Below are positions 41,640-50,625 of a stretch of 64,000 nucleotides of DNA, piece after piece (position 1 is the stretch's first letter; each line of letters opens with the position of its first letter). Below the pieces are notes generated by a model. The model was not told the DNA's origin. It saw only the letters and a program-made list of their open reading frames with translations, and did not search any database. Source of the DNA: Verrucosispora sp. NA02020 (GTDB lineage: Bacteria > Actinomycetota > Actinomycetes > Mycobacteriales > Micromonosporaceae); the NCBI RefSeq assembly GCF_013364215.1, contig NZ_CP054923.1, positions 5,084,001 through 5,148,000 of the forward strand. The letters run 5' to 3'. The position numbers were made by a program, and so were the translations under genes.

Positions 41640-41805
41640 GGCCTGTGTCGAAGTCCTCGGTCGAGCCGAGGCGGAGTCCAGGCTGCGGTCCGGCAAGGCG
41701 GGAATTGGTCCGGATACCGGTGTTGTATCCGGACCAATTCCCAACGCGGCCGGTCGCCGCCTGGGCCCGCCGTAGGCCGGCCAGGGACTTCGACACAGGC
41801 CCTAG
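41636..41805. mobile_element. MITE-like 170-bp palindromic element
   Basis: Perfect 21-bp terminal inverted repeats at 41636-41656 and 41785-41805 begin CTAGGGCCTGTGTCGAAG. A perfect 18-bp inner inverted repeat (GGGAATTGGTCCGGATAC) lies at 41700-41717 and 41725-41742. The sequence between outer and inner arms is also partly complementary, so the whole can fold into one long hairpin. CTAG is at both ends. No protein is encoded. This structure suggests a nonautonomous transposon relic inserted between convergent genes; no transposase is in the window. Confidence 0.75.
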
Positions 41806-41836
41806 GGCGGCCGGCGCCTGCCCGCGCGACGACCGG

Positions 41837-42868
41837 TCAGTGGGTGGCCGGGACCACCGGTGGTGCGGCCGGTGCGTCCCGGTCGTCCGGAGGTGGGTCG
41901 GTGGCGGCGGCCCGGCGGGCCTTGCGGCGCGACCACCACCGCTCGGCCGCGCCGACCGCCAGGAAGGTGATCCCGACGTACGCCCAGCCGACCAGCACGT
42001 CGATCACGTAGTGCTCGCCGCTGTAGACCAGGGTGAAGGTCATCGCCAGCGGGTACGACAGCAGCAGCGGCCACCACCGGCGTCGCACGGTGTTCATGAA
42101 GAACAGCACCACGAACAGCGCGAACGCGGTGTGCAGCGACGGCATCGCGGCCACCGGGTTCGAGGCGAGCTGCCCGGCGTTGAGCAGGTTGCCGGCGCCG
42201 TGCATGCCGAACGCCCGCCAGCCCCGGGTGGAGATCCGGGCGACCTCCTCGATCAGCCCGTTCTGCGCCGCCCACCACGGCGGCGCGGCCGGGTACAGGA
42301 AATAGGTGACCAGGCCGGTGGCGCAGAGGAAGAACCAGCGCCGCATGAAGGCCGCCCACCGGCTGCGCTCCCGCATCCAGAGCACGGTGGCGGCGGCCAG
42401 TGCCGCCACGAAGTGCGAGAAGTACACCCAGCTGACCAGGACGTCCCACCACCGCACCTCGGGGTGGTACAGGTGCTGCTGCAACCAGACGGTGGGCACC
42501 TGGCCGTCCATGGCCCAGCCGAACATCAACCGGTCCGCCAGGATCAGCTCGTACGCGTGCGGCACCGTCCCGTCGTGGTAGGCGAAGCCCCGGGACAGGT
42601 TGTAGGCGACCAGCAGCAGCACCACCGGCACCCAGTCCCGGGCGAAGCGCAGGTGACTGCGCCACGGGCGGGCGGAGTTCCAGGCGATGGTCCCCGCCCA
42701 GATCCAGAAGAACGCGTACAGCGGGTCGGTGGGCAGGCCGATGACGAGCCAGCCCGCCACGAAGGCGACGCTCCACAGCGACATCGCGATCACGCGGCGG
42801 CGACCGCCGTCGGGTGAGGCGGACGGCTCGGTCGGGGCCGGGGGCTGGGGGTCGGTCACGGCAGACAT
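41837..42868 (-). CDS. PAP2-superfamily membrane phosphatase (AUR1/inositolphosphotransferase-like)
   Basis: 343 residues with about six membrane helices. The phosphatase motifs are 'AMPSLHTAFAL' (PSxH) and 'YSGEHYVIDVLVGW' (SxxxHxxxD), with the catalytic His residues facing outside. The layout resembles actinobacterial AUR1-type proteins that make or break phospholipid or glycolipid phosphates. The tail is Arg/Pro-rich. The ATG at 42868 ('MSAVTDPQPP') was chosen because earlier sequence is not conserved-looking. Convergent with the YdbT-like gene; the MITE lies between. Confidence 0.88.
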   Translation of the reverse strand: MSAVTDPQPPAPTEPSASPDGGRRRVIAMSLWSVAFVAGWLVIGLPTDPLYAFFWIWAGTIAWNSARPWRSHLRFARDWVPVVLLLVAYNLSRGFAYHDGTVPHAYELILADRLMFGWAMDGQVPTVWLQQHLYHPEVRWWDVLVSWVYFSHFVAALAAATVLWMRERSRWAAFMRRWFFLCATGLVTYFLYPAAPPWWAAQNGLIEEVARISTRGWRAFGMHGAGNLLNAGQLASNPVAAMPSLHTAFALFVVLFFMNTVRRRWWPLLLSYPLAMTFTLVYSGEHYVIDVLVGWAYVGITFLAVGAAERWWSRRKARRAAATDPPPDDRDAPAAPPVVPATH

Positions 42869-43018
42869 CGCGGACAAGGTTAACGGCGGACCCTGGGCCG
42901 CCCCACGCAGGACCACCTGCGTGCCGCGCCACCGTGTCGGGGCCGCTCGCGGCGCTGCAGGCCGGAGCCGGACGGGGGCCATCCGACGGCACGCGTCGCC
43001 GAGGACGCGGCGAGCCCC

Positions 43019-43024
43019 TACGCT
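43019..43024 (+). promoter_or_regulatory. Leaderless-type -10 element (TACGCT)
   Basis: TACGCT ends six bases before the ATG at 43031, with no Shine-Dalgarno. It is the same geometry as three other genes in this window. Confidence 0.5.
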
Positions 43025-43030
43025 GTGGCC

Positions 43031-43435
43031 ATGCAGGTGCAGTCGGATCTCGCCCTGACGCCGGGTCTGTCCGCCCGGGTCGAGTTGACCGTCACCGACG
43101 CCGACACCGCCGAGGCGGTCGGCTCCGGTGACGTACCGGTGCTCGGCACCCCCCGGGTGCTGGCGCTGGTCGAGGCGGCCACGGTGGCGGCGAGCGCGCC
43201 GCACCTGCCCGCCGGTGCGACCAGCGTGGGCACCCGGGTCGAGTTGACGCACCTGGCCGCCACGCCGGTGGGCCGGACGGTGGTGGCGCAGGCCACCCTG
43301 ACGACGGTCGACCGGCGTCGGCTGGTCTTCGACGTCGAGGTGAGCGAGGACGGGCAGCGGGTGGCCGAGGGCCGGGTGGAACGGGTCGTGGTCGACCGGC
43401 AGCGGTTCGTCGAACGCGCCGGCCGACCGTCGTGA
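43031..43435 (+). CDS. Hotdog-fold thioesterase-like protein (FlK-type)
   Basis: 134 residues. 'GSGDVPVLGTPRVLALVEAA', 'GTRVELTHLAATPVGRTV' and 'FDVEVSEDGQRVAEG' fit small single-domain hotdog thioesterases related to FlK, with a Glu in the 'VEAA' helix as expected. It would hydrolyse acyl-CoA thioesters. The ATG at 43031 was preferred over a GTG at 43025 because of the leaderless promoter. Its stop overlaps the next start (GTGA), coupling it to the MBL hydrolase. Confidence 0.82.
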   Translation: MQVQSDLALTPGLSARVELTVTDADTAEAVGSGDVPVLGTPRVLALVEAATVAASAPHLPAGATSVGTRVELTHLAATPVGRTVVAQATLTTVDRRRLVFDVEVSEDGQRVAEGRVERVVVDRQRFVERAGRPS

Positions 43436-44262
43436 CGGTCCGCTTCGTCGAGGTCGCCGACCGGGTGCACGTCCTGCGCGAGCCCCTGCTCGCGGTCAAC
43501 GTCACGCTGGTGTGCGGCGACGGCGAGGCGTTGCTGGTCGACACGCTCTCCAGCGCGCGGCAGGCCGCCGAGCTGGCCGCCGCCGTACGGGCGGTCACCG
43601 GTGACCCGCTGACGATCGTCAACACCCACCACCACTACGACCACTGGTTCGGCAACGCCGCGTTCGCCGCCGACCCGCCCCGCCCGGTGTGGGCGCACGA
43701 CCGCGCCGCCGAGGTGATGAGCGGCGATCCGGACGAGCTGCGCCGCCAGGCGTACGCGGAACTGCGCGACGCGCATCCGGGGCTGGCCGCCGAGTTGGCC
43801 GACACGCCGCTGCTGGCACCCACCCGTACGGTCCGGACCGAGGCGACCCTCGACGTCGGCGGCCGACGGGTGGTGCTGCGGCATCCGGGGCACGGCCACA
43901 CCGACGCCGACCTGGTGGTGCAGGTGCCCGACGCCGACGTGTTGGTCGCCGGGGACCTGGTGGAGCAGTCCGGCCCACCGGCGTTCGAGGACTCCTTCCC
44001 GTTGCAGTGGCCCGACGCGGTGGCCGAGTTGCTGCGGTGGACCACCCCGGCGACGGTCGTGGTGCCCGGGCACGGTGAGCCGGTCGACGTCGAGTTCGTC
44101 CGGGCACAGCACACCCAGCTGGCCGAGCTGGCCTGGCTGATCCGGGCCGGGCACACCGGCGGGGCACCGCCGGAGCGGGTCGCCGCCGAGGCACCCTTCC
44201 CGGCCCGCCCGGCGCTGATCGCGGCCCGCCGTGGCTACGCCGAGCTGGACGGCACCGCCTGA
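43432..44262 (+). CDS. MBL-fold metallo-hydrolase
   Basis: 276 residues. The metal-binding motif 'VNTHHHYDHWFGN' (HxHxDH) is complete, with 'LRHPGHGHTDADLVV', 'LVAGDLVEQSG' (Asp bridge) and 'VVPGHGEPVD' (His) in order. Such enzymes cleave thioesters, lactones or phosphodiesters. Coupling to a thioesterase suggests related acyl chemistry, not proven. The GTG at 43432 overlaps the thioesterase stop. Confidence 0.9.
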   Translation: MTVRFVEVADRVHVLREPLLAVNVTLVCGDGEALLVDTLSSARQAAELAAAVRAVTGDPLTIVNTHHHYDHWFGNAAFAADPPRPVWAHDRAAEVMSGDPDELRRQAYAELRDAHPGLAAELADTPLLAPTRTVRTEATLDVGGRRVVLRHPGHGHTDADLVVQVPDADVLVAGDLVEQSGPPAFEDSFPLQWPDAVAELLRWTTPATVVVPGHGEPVDVEFVRAQHTQLAELAWLIRAGHTGGAPPERVAAEAPFPARPALIAARRGYAELDGTA

Positions 44263-44280
44263 TCCGTGGACCCGGCGCTC

Positions 44281-45216
44281 TCAGCCGGTGAAGCGCTCGC
44301 GGACCTGCGCCCGGGTCGGCATGGCCACGGCCCCGCCCGGCCGTTCGCAGACGAGACCGGCGACGCGCAACGCGAAGGCCACCCGCTCGGTCCAGCCGCC
44401 CGGCTCGGCGGGCTCGCCGTCGACGAGCAGGTCGGCGACGAGCGCGGCCATCACCGAGTCGCCCGCGCCGGTGGCGTCGACCGCGTGCACCCTCGGCGCG
44501 GGTACGCGTACCGGATCGGCGCCGGCGGCGGCGACCACCGCGCCCTCGGGGCCCAGGGTGACCACGACGGTGCCCGCGCCCACCTCGCGCAGGTACGCCG
44601 CCACCGACTCCACCGGCTGGCCGGGGTAGAGCAGTTCCGCGTCGGCGGTGCTCAACTTGACCAGGTGCGCACCGGCGGCGAACTCGGCAACCACTCCGCG
44701 CAGTTCGGCCAGTGCCTGCGGGCCGTCCAGCAGTCGCGGACGGACGTTGGGGTCGAACACCCGCAGCCCGGGCGCCAGCGACCAGGCCCGGCGGGCGGCG
44801 GCCAGGGTGGTCGGCGCCAGCAGCACGATCGACCCGCAGTAGAGCACGTCGGCGTCCTCGACCAGGGTCGCGTCGACGTCGTCGGCGGTGAGCACCGCGT
44901 AGGAGGGCGGATCGCCGTAGAAGCGGAAGTCCGGTTCCGGACCGGAGAAGGTGGTGACCGCCAACGTGGTCGGCACCGGGGCGGTGAGCGTCCCGGCCGT
45001 GCCGACCCGCTCGGCGGCCAGCAGGTCGCGGATCCGCCCGGCGAGCACGTCGTCGCCGAGCGAGCCGACGAACTGCACCGCGCCGCCGAGGCGGGCGACG
45101 CCGACGGCGACGTTCAGCGGGCCGCCGCCGACGGCCTGCCGGAAGACGCGGCCACCCTCGCTCTCGGTGTCGAGCAGGTCGACGAGCGCCTCACCGAGCA
45201 CCACTGCGTATCCCAT
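44281..45216 (-). CDS. PfkB-family carbohydrate kinase (fructokinase-like)
   Basis: 311 residues. 'VLGEALVDLLDTESEGG', 'QAVGGGPLNVAVGVARLG' (sugar-binding Gly-Gly-Pro-x-Asn) and 'VHAVDATGAGDSVMAALVAD' (GAGD with the catalytic Asp) are the PfkB signatures. It phosphorylates a sugar with ATP, most probably fructose or a related ketose by family resemblance. The ATG at 45216 has GGAAGGG upstream. It is convergent with the MBL gene and a single-gene unit. Confidence 0.9.
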   Translation of the reverse strand: MGYAVVLGEALVDLLDTESEGGRVFRQAVGGGPLNVAVGVARLGGAVQFVGSLGDDVLAGRIRDLLAAERVGTAGTLTAPVPTTLAVTTFSGPEPDFRFYGDPPSYAVLTADDVDATLVEDADVLYCGSIVLLAPTTLAAARRAWSLAPGLRVFDPNVRPRLLDGPQALAELRGVVAEFAAGAHLVKLSTADAELLYPGQPVESVAAYLREVGAGTVVVTLGPEGAVVAAAGADPVRVPAPRVHAVDATGAGDSVMAALVADLLVDGEPAEPGGWTERVAFALRVAGLVCERPGGAVAMPTRAQVRERFTG

Positions 45217-45608
45217 CCCGGTCCCTTCCGTCGGCCGTCCGCTGCCGCCCAGGCTGGCACAGCGATCCGCCGCCGGGCATGCACGCCACGGTATTGGCGC
45301 GTACCGGCCGACGCGAACCGACGTCGTGCACATCGAGGAACAGCTATTGCGTCGACCGCGTCGGCGTGCTGGGATGGTGGTGCCGGATGGCGCGGGGGCT
45401 GCGCGTCATCGGCGCCGGGTCATGGACGCGCGAGGGCATACGTACGCGTCGACATATCACCGGCGGCATCGTGCCGGGAGGGCATAGACCCCGTGCACAC
45501 GTCGCCGCTTCGTCGCATTCGCCCCTAGCTGCGGGAGCGAGCTTTCATCCTCCCGCGCGCTTCGGCGGGGCCACCCCGCACGGTGTGCCCCGCGAGTCAG
45601 GAGAACCT
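45217..45608. other. Intergenic region between divergent kinase and LPMO genes
   Basis: 392 bp without a convincing gene; a long frame that would extend the LPMO upstream is compositionally poor and would bury the signal peptide. GCGGGAG (45531-45537) is inverted as CTCCCGC (45550-45556) about 55 bp before the LPMO start. The cellulose-repressor palindrome TGGGAGCGCTCCCA was sought and is not present in full. Nothing else stands out. Confidence 0.6.
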
Positions 45609-46718
45609 GTGCACCGACCTCGTCTGGCCGCGATGTTCTTCGCGGCCGTCACCCTCGCCGCGAGCGCGGTCGTCGCCGTGACGGCCAGCCCCGACCCGGC
45701 CGCCGCGCACGGCGCGGCGATGACGCCGGGCGCCCGTACGTTCCTGTGCTGGCGCGACGGCCTCTCCCCCACCGGGGAGATCCGGCCGCAGAACCCGGCC
45801 TGTTCCGCCGCGGTCGCCCAGTCCGGTGCCAACTCGCTGTACAACTGGTTCAGCGTGCTGCGCTCGGACGCCAACGGGCGGACCACCGGCTTCATCCCCG
45901 ACGGCCAGCTCTGCAGCGGCGGCGCCACCGGCTTCCGCGGCTTCGACCTGGCCCGTAACGACTGGCCGATCACCCACCTGACCGCCGGCCGGTCCATCGA
46001 GTTCCGGTACAGCAACTGGGCGCACCACCCGGGCACGTTCTACTTCTACGTGACCAAGAACAGCTGGAGCCCGACCCGGGCGCTGGCCTGGAGCGACCTG
46101 GAGGAGCAGCCGTTCCTGACGGTGACCAACCCGCCGCAGCGCGGCGCGGTCGGCACCAACGACGGCCACTACTACTTCACCGGGACCCTGCCGGCCAACA
46201 AGACCGGCCGACACATCATCTACTCGCGGTGGGTCCGCTCGGACAGCCAGGAGAACTTCTTCGGCTGCTCCGACGTGGCCTTCGACGGTGGCAACGGTGA
46301 GGTGACCGGGATCGGTGGCGGCACGACCCCGCCGCCCACCACCCCGCCGCCCACCACGCCTCCGCCGACCACCCCGCCGCCCACCACGCCTCCGCCCACC
46401 ACCCCGCCGCCCGGCACCGGTGGCTGCGCTGCCACCCTGCGGGTGACCAGCACCTGGTCCGGTGGTTTCCAGGGCGAGGTCGAGGTTCGGAACAACGGCA
46501 CCGCAGCGCTCAACGGCTGGACCGCGAGCTGGACCTGGCCGAGCGGCCAGCAGATCAGCCAGGTCTGGAACGCGACCCAGACCTCGTCCGGGTCGACGGT
46601 GTCCGCGACGAACGTCGCCTACAACGGAAGTCTCGGCGTCAACGGCAGCACGACGTTCGGCTTCCTGGCCAGCGGTAGCAGTACCTCGCTACCGACGGCC
46701 ACCTGCGCCGCCCGCTGA
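45609..46718 (+). CDS. Secreted lytic polysaccharide monooxygenase (AA10) with CBM2
   Basis: 369 residues. Signal peptide 1-33 ends 'PDPAAA', so mature protein begins with His34 ('HGAAMTPGARTFLCW'), the copper-brace His. A second His is in 'SNWAHHPGTFYFYVTK', and the domain ends near 'ENFFGCSDVAFDGG'. A linker of repeated PPPTT units (five plus PPPGT) leads to a C-terminal CBM2 ('CAATLRVTSTWSGGFQGEVE', with Cys at both ends). It oxidatively cleaves crystalline cellulose or chitin outside the cell. GTG start with GGAG upstream. Confidence 0.93.
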   Translation: MHRPRLAAMFFAAVTLAASAVVAVTASPDPAAAHGAAMTPGARTFLCWRDGLSPTGEIRPQNPACSAAVAQSGANSLYNWFSVLRSDANGRTTGFIPDGQLCSGGATGFRGFDLARNDWPITHLTAGRSIEFRYSNWAHHPGTFYFYVTKNSWSPTRALAWSDLEEQPFLTVTNPPQRGAVGTNDGHYYFTGTLPANKTGRHIIYSRWVRSDSQENFFGCSDVAFDGGNGEVTGIGGGTTPPPTTPPPTTPPPTTPPPTTPPPTTPPPGTGGCAATLRVTSTWSGGFQGEVEVRNNGTAALNGWTASWTWPSGQQISQVWNATQTSSGSTVSATNVAYNGSLGVNGSTTFGFLASGSSTSLPTATCAAR

Positions 46719-46737
46719 CGCGGTCGAACGCGAAACG

Positions 46738-46765
46738 GCCCCCCTGCGGATGTCCGCAGGGGGGC
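46738..46765. terminator. Bidirectional terminator, 13-bp perfect stem
   Basis: GCCCCCCTGCGGA (46738-46750) is perfectly inverted at 46753-46765. It sits between the convergent LPMO and asnB genes, 20 bp after one stop and 17 bp before the other. Confidence 0.85.
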
Positions 46766-46781
46766 TCGTTCGTGTCCGGGG

Positions 46782-48743
46782 TCAGCGCACCATGGAGCCG
46801 ACGACGGGCTTGGTGAGCAGCGCGGACTGGTTGCGCTGGATGCCCGGGTCCAGCGTCTTGGCCACGAAGATGGCGTGCCAGACGCAGAAGATCAGGACCG
46901 TCCACACCTTGCGGGAGTGGTCGGCCTCCTCGCGCTTGTGCTCGTCGAGCAGACGCAGCGCGTACGACAGGTCGAGCAGGTCTCCGGCGCCGGAGGTGCT
47001 CAACACGTGCCGGGCCCACTCGTACATCTCGCCGCGCAGCCAGACCCGGGTCGGGGTCGGGAAGCCCAGCTTCTTGCGGTTGACGATGGCCGGCGGCACC
47101 ACACCCTGCAACGCCTGGCGCATGGCGTACTTGGTGGCGTCCGAGCGGGGCGGCAGCTTGAGGTCGACCGGGATCTTCGCCGCGACCTCGAACACGTCCC
47201 GGTCGAGGAAGGGCACCCGCACCTCCAGCGAGTGCGCCATGGAGATCCGGTCGGCCTTGACCAGGATGTCCCCGCGCAGCCAGGTGTAGAGGTCGACGTA
47301 CTGCATCTTGGTGACGTCGTCCAGCTCGGCGCACTCGGCGTAGATCGGCGCGGTCACGTCGGTGTAGCGCACCGAGGGGTCGTAGCGACGCAGCAGGTGC
47401 TGCTTCTCCTCCTCGGTGAACATCCGCGCGTTGCCGTAGTAGCGCTCCTCGATCGGGGTGGTGCCGCGCTCCAGGAAGCTCTTGCCCTTGACGCCCTGCG
47501 GGATGGCCTTGGAGACCGCCCGCAGACCCTTCTGGACCCCGCCGGGCAGCCCGTTGACGCCGCTGAGCGACAGCGGCTCACGATAGATCGTGTACCCGCC
47601 GAAGAACTCGTCCGCGCCCTCGCCGGAGAGCACCACGGTGACGTGCTCGGCGGCCTTCTTGGCGACGAAGTAGAGCGGCACCAGCGCCGGGTCGGCGACC
47701 GGGTCGTCCAGGTGCCAGACGATCTTCGGCAGCGCGTCGATCATGTCCTGCGGCCCGATCTTCGTCGGGATCGTGGTCACGTCGAGGTGGCGGGCCGACT
47801 CCTGGGCGACGTCGATCTCCGAGTATCCGGGCACGTCGTAGCCGACGGTGAAGGTGAGGATGTTCGGGTTGAACTCGCGGGCCAACGCCACCACGGCGGT
47901 GGAGTCGATGCCGCTGGACAGGAACGACCCGACCGGCACGTCCGAACGCATGTGCATGCGGACGCTCTCGCGCAGCGTCTCACGGATCTCGTGGTAGAGC
48001 TTCTGCTCGTCGGCGACCGGGCCGGGCCGGAACACCGGCCGGTACCAGCGCCGCACGTCGATCCGGCCACCCGGGGTCCAGGTGAGGTACTCACCCGAGC
48101 CGATCCGGCTGATCCCCCGGTGCAGGGTGCCCGGCTCGGGGACGTACTGCAGGGTCAGGTAGTGGCTCAGGTTCGCGGTGTCCACCCCGGCGTCCCCGGC
48201 GTACGCGGACTGCGCGAACGGCAGCAGGGCCTTCTTCTCCGAGGCGAGGTAGAGCCCGTCGGCGGTCTCCAGGTAGTGCAGCGGCTTGATGCCGTAGTAG
48301 TCGCGGGCGCCGAACGCCCGGCGCTCCTGCCGGTCCCAGATGACGAAGGCGAACATGCCACGCAACCGGGTGAGCACCTGCTCGCCCCAGTAGTGGTAGC
48401 CGGCGACGATCACCTCGCCGTCACCGTTGGTGGCGAACCGGGCCCCGTAGTCGCGGATCAGCTCCTCGCGCAGCTCGATGTAGTTGTAGATCTCGCCGTT
48501 GAAGGTGAGCAGGTAACGGCCGTCGGCGTAGGGCAGCGGCTCGTGGCTGAGCGCCACGTCGATGATCGCGAGCCGTTTGTGGGCGAACACCCCGTCCGCG
48601 TACCGGCCGGAGGCGTCCCCGACCACCTCGACGCCGGTCTCGTCCGGGCCACGGTGGTGCAGGCATTCCAGCGCTGCGGCGATGTTGTCGCGGTGGGCGG
48701 CGGCGTCGCCGCGGGCACTGAAAAAGGCCAGGAGTCCGCACAT
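46782..48743 (-). CDS. asnB: Asparagine synthase (glutamine-hydrolysing)
   Basis: 653 residues. After Met, Cys2 ('MCGLLAFFSARGD') is the glutaminase nucleophile. 'HRGPDETG' and 'TFNGEIYNYIELREEL' are glutamine-pocket motifs. The synthetase domain has 'PVGSFLSSGIDSTAVVALA' (pyrophosphate loop SSGxDS) and 'VVLSGEGADEFFGGY'. It converts aspartate to asparagine with ATP and glutamine. Start at 48743 was chosen so that Cys follows Met; the longer 'MTA' frame would block the nucleophile. Divergent from the aminopeptidase gene. Confidence 0.95.
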   Translation of the reverse strand: MCGLLAFFSARGDAAAHRDNIAAALECLHHRGPDETGVEVVGDASGRYADGVFAHKRLAIIDVALSHEPLPYADGRYLLTFNGEIYNYIELREELIRDYGARFATNGDGEVIVAGYHYWGEQVLTRLRGMFAFVIWDRQERRAFGARDYYGIKPLHYLETADGLYLASEKKALLPFAQSAYAGDAGVDTANLSHYLTLQYVPEPGTLHRGISRIGSGEYLTWTPGGRIDVRRWYRPVFRPGPVADEQKLYHEIRETLRESVRMHMRSDVPVGSFLSSGIDSTAVVALAREFNPNILTFTVGYDVPGYSEIDVAQESARHLDVTTIPTKIGPQDMIDALPKIVWHLDDPVADPALVPLYFVAKKAAEHVTVVLSGEGADEFFGGYTIYREPLSLSGVNGLPGGVQKGLRAVSKAIPQGVKGKSFLERGTTPIEERYYGNARMFTEEEKQHLLRRYDPSVRYTDVTAPIYAECAELDDVTKMQYVDLYTWLRGDILVKADRISMAHSLEVRVPFLDRDVFEVAAKIPVDLKLPPRSDATKYAMRQALQGVVPPAIVNRKKLGFPTPTRVWLRGEMYEWARHVLSTSGAGDLLDLSYALRLLDEHKREEADHSRKVWTVLIFCVWHAIFVAKTLDPGIQRNQSALLTKPVVGSMVR

Positions 48744-48855
48744 GGCCGTCATCTTTCCACGCGTCCGGATCGGGCGGCGCGGCACTGCCGGCCTCTGGAC
48801 CGGAACGGGTTTCGGGGTACCGTCGGCACCAGCGATGCGGCGAAGGGAGCGGGGA

Positions 48856-50337
48856 ATGACCGAGGAGCGCACCGACGGCAAGCCGGCCGACGGCACGGAG
48901 TCGCACGACCCGGACTTCCCACCGGCGTTCCTGTCGTTCATGCGGCAGGGGTGGCGGGACACCGGGCTGCCGGTCGGCCCCCGACCGGAGGTACCGAACT
49001 ACGCCAAGCGTCGCGCGGCGCTCTCCGCGGCCTTCCCCGGCGAGACGCTGGTGATCCCCACCGGCGGCGAGAAGGTCCGCGCCAACGACACCGAGTACCG
49101 GTTCCGTCCGGGCAGCGACTTCGCGTACCTGACCGGGGACTACGACCCGGACGGGGTCCTGGTGCTGCGGCCCGACGGCTCCGGGCACGACGCCACCCTG
49201 TTCATGCGTCCCCGCTCCTCACGCGAGACCGACGAGTTCTTCCGCAGCCGCCACGGTGAGCTGTGGGTGGGCCGCCGGCACACGCTGGCGGAGAAGTCGA
49301 CCGAGCTGGGGCTCCCCACCGCCGACCTGACGGAGCTGGAGGCGACGCTGGGCGACCTGGCCCCGGCGCGGACCCGGGTGCTGCGCGGGTTCGACGCCTC
49401 GGTGGACTCGGCCGTGCGCCCGTACGACGGGTCGCGGGCCGACGGTCAGCCGGCCCGCGACCGGGAGCTCGCGATCGCCGTAGCGGAGTTGAAGCTGGTC
49501 AAGGACGAGTGGGAGATCGCCCAGCTCCAGGACGCGATCGACGCGACGGTACGCGGCTTCGAGGACGTGGCCCGGGTGCTGCCGGCCGACCGGGGCGTCT
49601 CGGAGCGGCTGCTGGAGGGCGTCTTCGCGCTGCGCGCCCGGCACGACGGCAACGACGTCGGGTACGGCTCGATCGTCGGCTCCGGCGAGCACGCCACGAT
49701 CCTGCACTGGGTGCACAACCACGGTGTCACCCGTCCGGGTGAGCTGCTGCTGATGGACATGGGCGTGGAGGGGCACCACCTCTACACCGCCGACGTGACC
49801 CGGGTACTCCCGGTCGACGGCCGGTTCACCCCGTTGCAGCGCCAGGTCTACGACATCGTGTACGCCTCTCAGCAGGCCGGCATCGACGTCATCAAGCCGG
49901 GCGTGAAGTTCAAGGACGTCCACCTGACCTGCATGCGGGTGCTCGCCGAGGGGTTGGCCGAGCTGGGGCTGCTGCCGGTGAGTGTGGACGAGGCGATGGA
50001 CGAGTCGTCGACCGTGTACCGGCGGTGGACGCTGCACGGCTTCGGGCACATGCTCGGCATCGACGTGCACGACTGCTCCCACGCGCGCAAGGAGAAGTAC
50101 CGGGACGGGGAGCTGGGCGAGGGGTATGTGCTCACCGTCGAGCCGGGGCTGTACTTCCAGCCGGAGGACGAGCTGGTGCCGGAGGAGCTGCGGGGTGTCG
50201 GCATCCGGATCGAGGACGACATCCTGGTCACCTCGGCCGGTGCGGTGAACCTGTCGGCCGGCCTGCCGCGCCGGGCCGACGAGGTGGAGACCTGGCTGGC
50301 CGAGCAGCGCGAGGCGGGCCCCCGCCTGCCGGGCTGA
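48856..50337 (+). CDS. pepP: Xaa-Pro aminopeptidase (aminopeptidase P, M24)
   Basis: 493 residues. An N-terminal aminopeptidase P domain ('YRFRPGSDFAYLTGDYDPDG') precedes the M24 metalloprotease. Its five metal ligands are visible: Asp in 'LLMDMGVEGHHLYTADVTR' (two), His in 'HGFGHMLGIDVHD', Glu in 'TVEPGLYF' and Glu in 'GIRIEDDILV'. It removes an N-terminal residue before proline. The ATG at 48856 has GGGAG upstream. A strong hairpin follows the stop. Confidence 0.93.
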   Translation: MTEERTDGKPADGTESHDPDFPPAFLSFMRQGWRDTGLPVGPRPEVPNYAKRRAALSAAFPGETLVIPTGGEKVRANDTEYRFRPGSDFAYLTGDYDPDGVLVLRPDGSGHDATLFMRPRSSRETDEFFRSRHGELWVGRRHTLAEKSTELGLPTADLTELEATLGDLAPARTRVLRGFDASVDSAVRPYDGSRADGQPARDRELAIAVAELKLVKDEWEIAQLQDAIDATVRGFEDVARVLPADRGVSERLLEGVFALRARHDGNDVGYGSIVGSGEHATILHWVHNHGVTRPGELLLMDMGVEGHHLYTADVTRVLPVDGRFTPLQRQVYDIVYASQQAGIDVIKPGVKFKDVHLTCMRVLAEGLAELGLLPVSVDEAMDESSTVYRRWTLHGFGHMLGIDVHDCSHARKEKYRDGELGEGYVLTVEPGLYFQPEDELVPEELRGVGIRIEDDILVTSAGAVNLSAGLPRRADEVETWLAEQREAGPRLPG

Positions 50338-50351
50338 CCCGTACGACCTGC

Positions 50352-50408
50352 CGAAGGGCGGGCCTTTCCAGTGGCGGACGCTCGCCGCTGCGGAGGGCCC
50401 GCCCTTCG
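50352..50408. terminator. Terminator hairpin after pepP
   Basis: CGAAGGGCGGGCC (50352-50364) is perfectly inverted at 50396-50408, with inner partial pairing between the arms. It begins 15 bp after the pepP stop. Confidence 0.8.
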
Positions 50409-50523
50409 TCATGTCCCGGGTTGTCCGGCGCTTTCGGTGCCACTCCCCCCGATTGGCAGCCGCACGCCCGAACTGAGGCAGTTATGGGGTTTTTTCGTAT
50501 TAGTCATCCTCGCGAAGATGCTT

Positions 50524-50564
50524 CTCATACGGTGGTCATCAGAAGCTACAGGCTGTTTGTAGCT
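50524..50564 (+). promoter_or_regulatory. Conserved leader of beta-helix gene 1: CTCATACGGTG box plus hairpin
   Basis: CTCATACGGTG (50524-50534, containing the TACGGT -10 candidate) is followed 20 bp from its start by AGCTACA (50544-50550), inverted as TGTAGCT (50558-50564) with a 7-base loop. The same box, spacing, stem and loop size recur upstream of the paralogous gene at 52591-52629. The rest of the leader, to GTCTGGTA and the ribosome site, is also alike. Confidence 0.6.
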
Positions 50565-50625
50565 ACTCGCGCCGCTTCGTACGGGTGCGGGTCAGTCTGG
50601 TAGGAGGAAAGGGCGGAAGGCTCTG

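Noticed and set aside
41645..42817. 390-codon plus-strand frame starting inside the MITE
   Set aside because: Antisense to the PAP2 gene and starts in noncoding repeat DNA; His/Gln/Arg-rich shadow composition.
45279..45608. 110-codon upstream extension of the LPMO frame
   Set aside because: Would bury the signal peptide and lacks domain similarity; a GGAG ribosome site precedes the GTG at 45609.
46326..46415. Short direct repeats that look array-like (CRISPR)
   Set aside because: They are contiguous 15-bp units without spacers and encode the PPPTT linker of the LPMO.
50480..50620. Leader of beta-helix genes as a known riboswitch (for example c-di-AMP ydaO class)
   Set aside because: Only one short stem-loop is evident and no known aptamer consensus was recognised; kept as an unnamed conserved leader.
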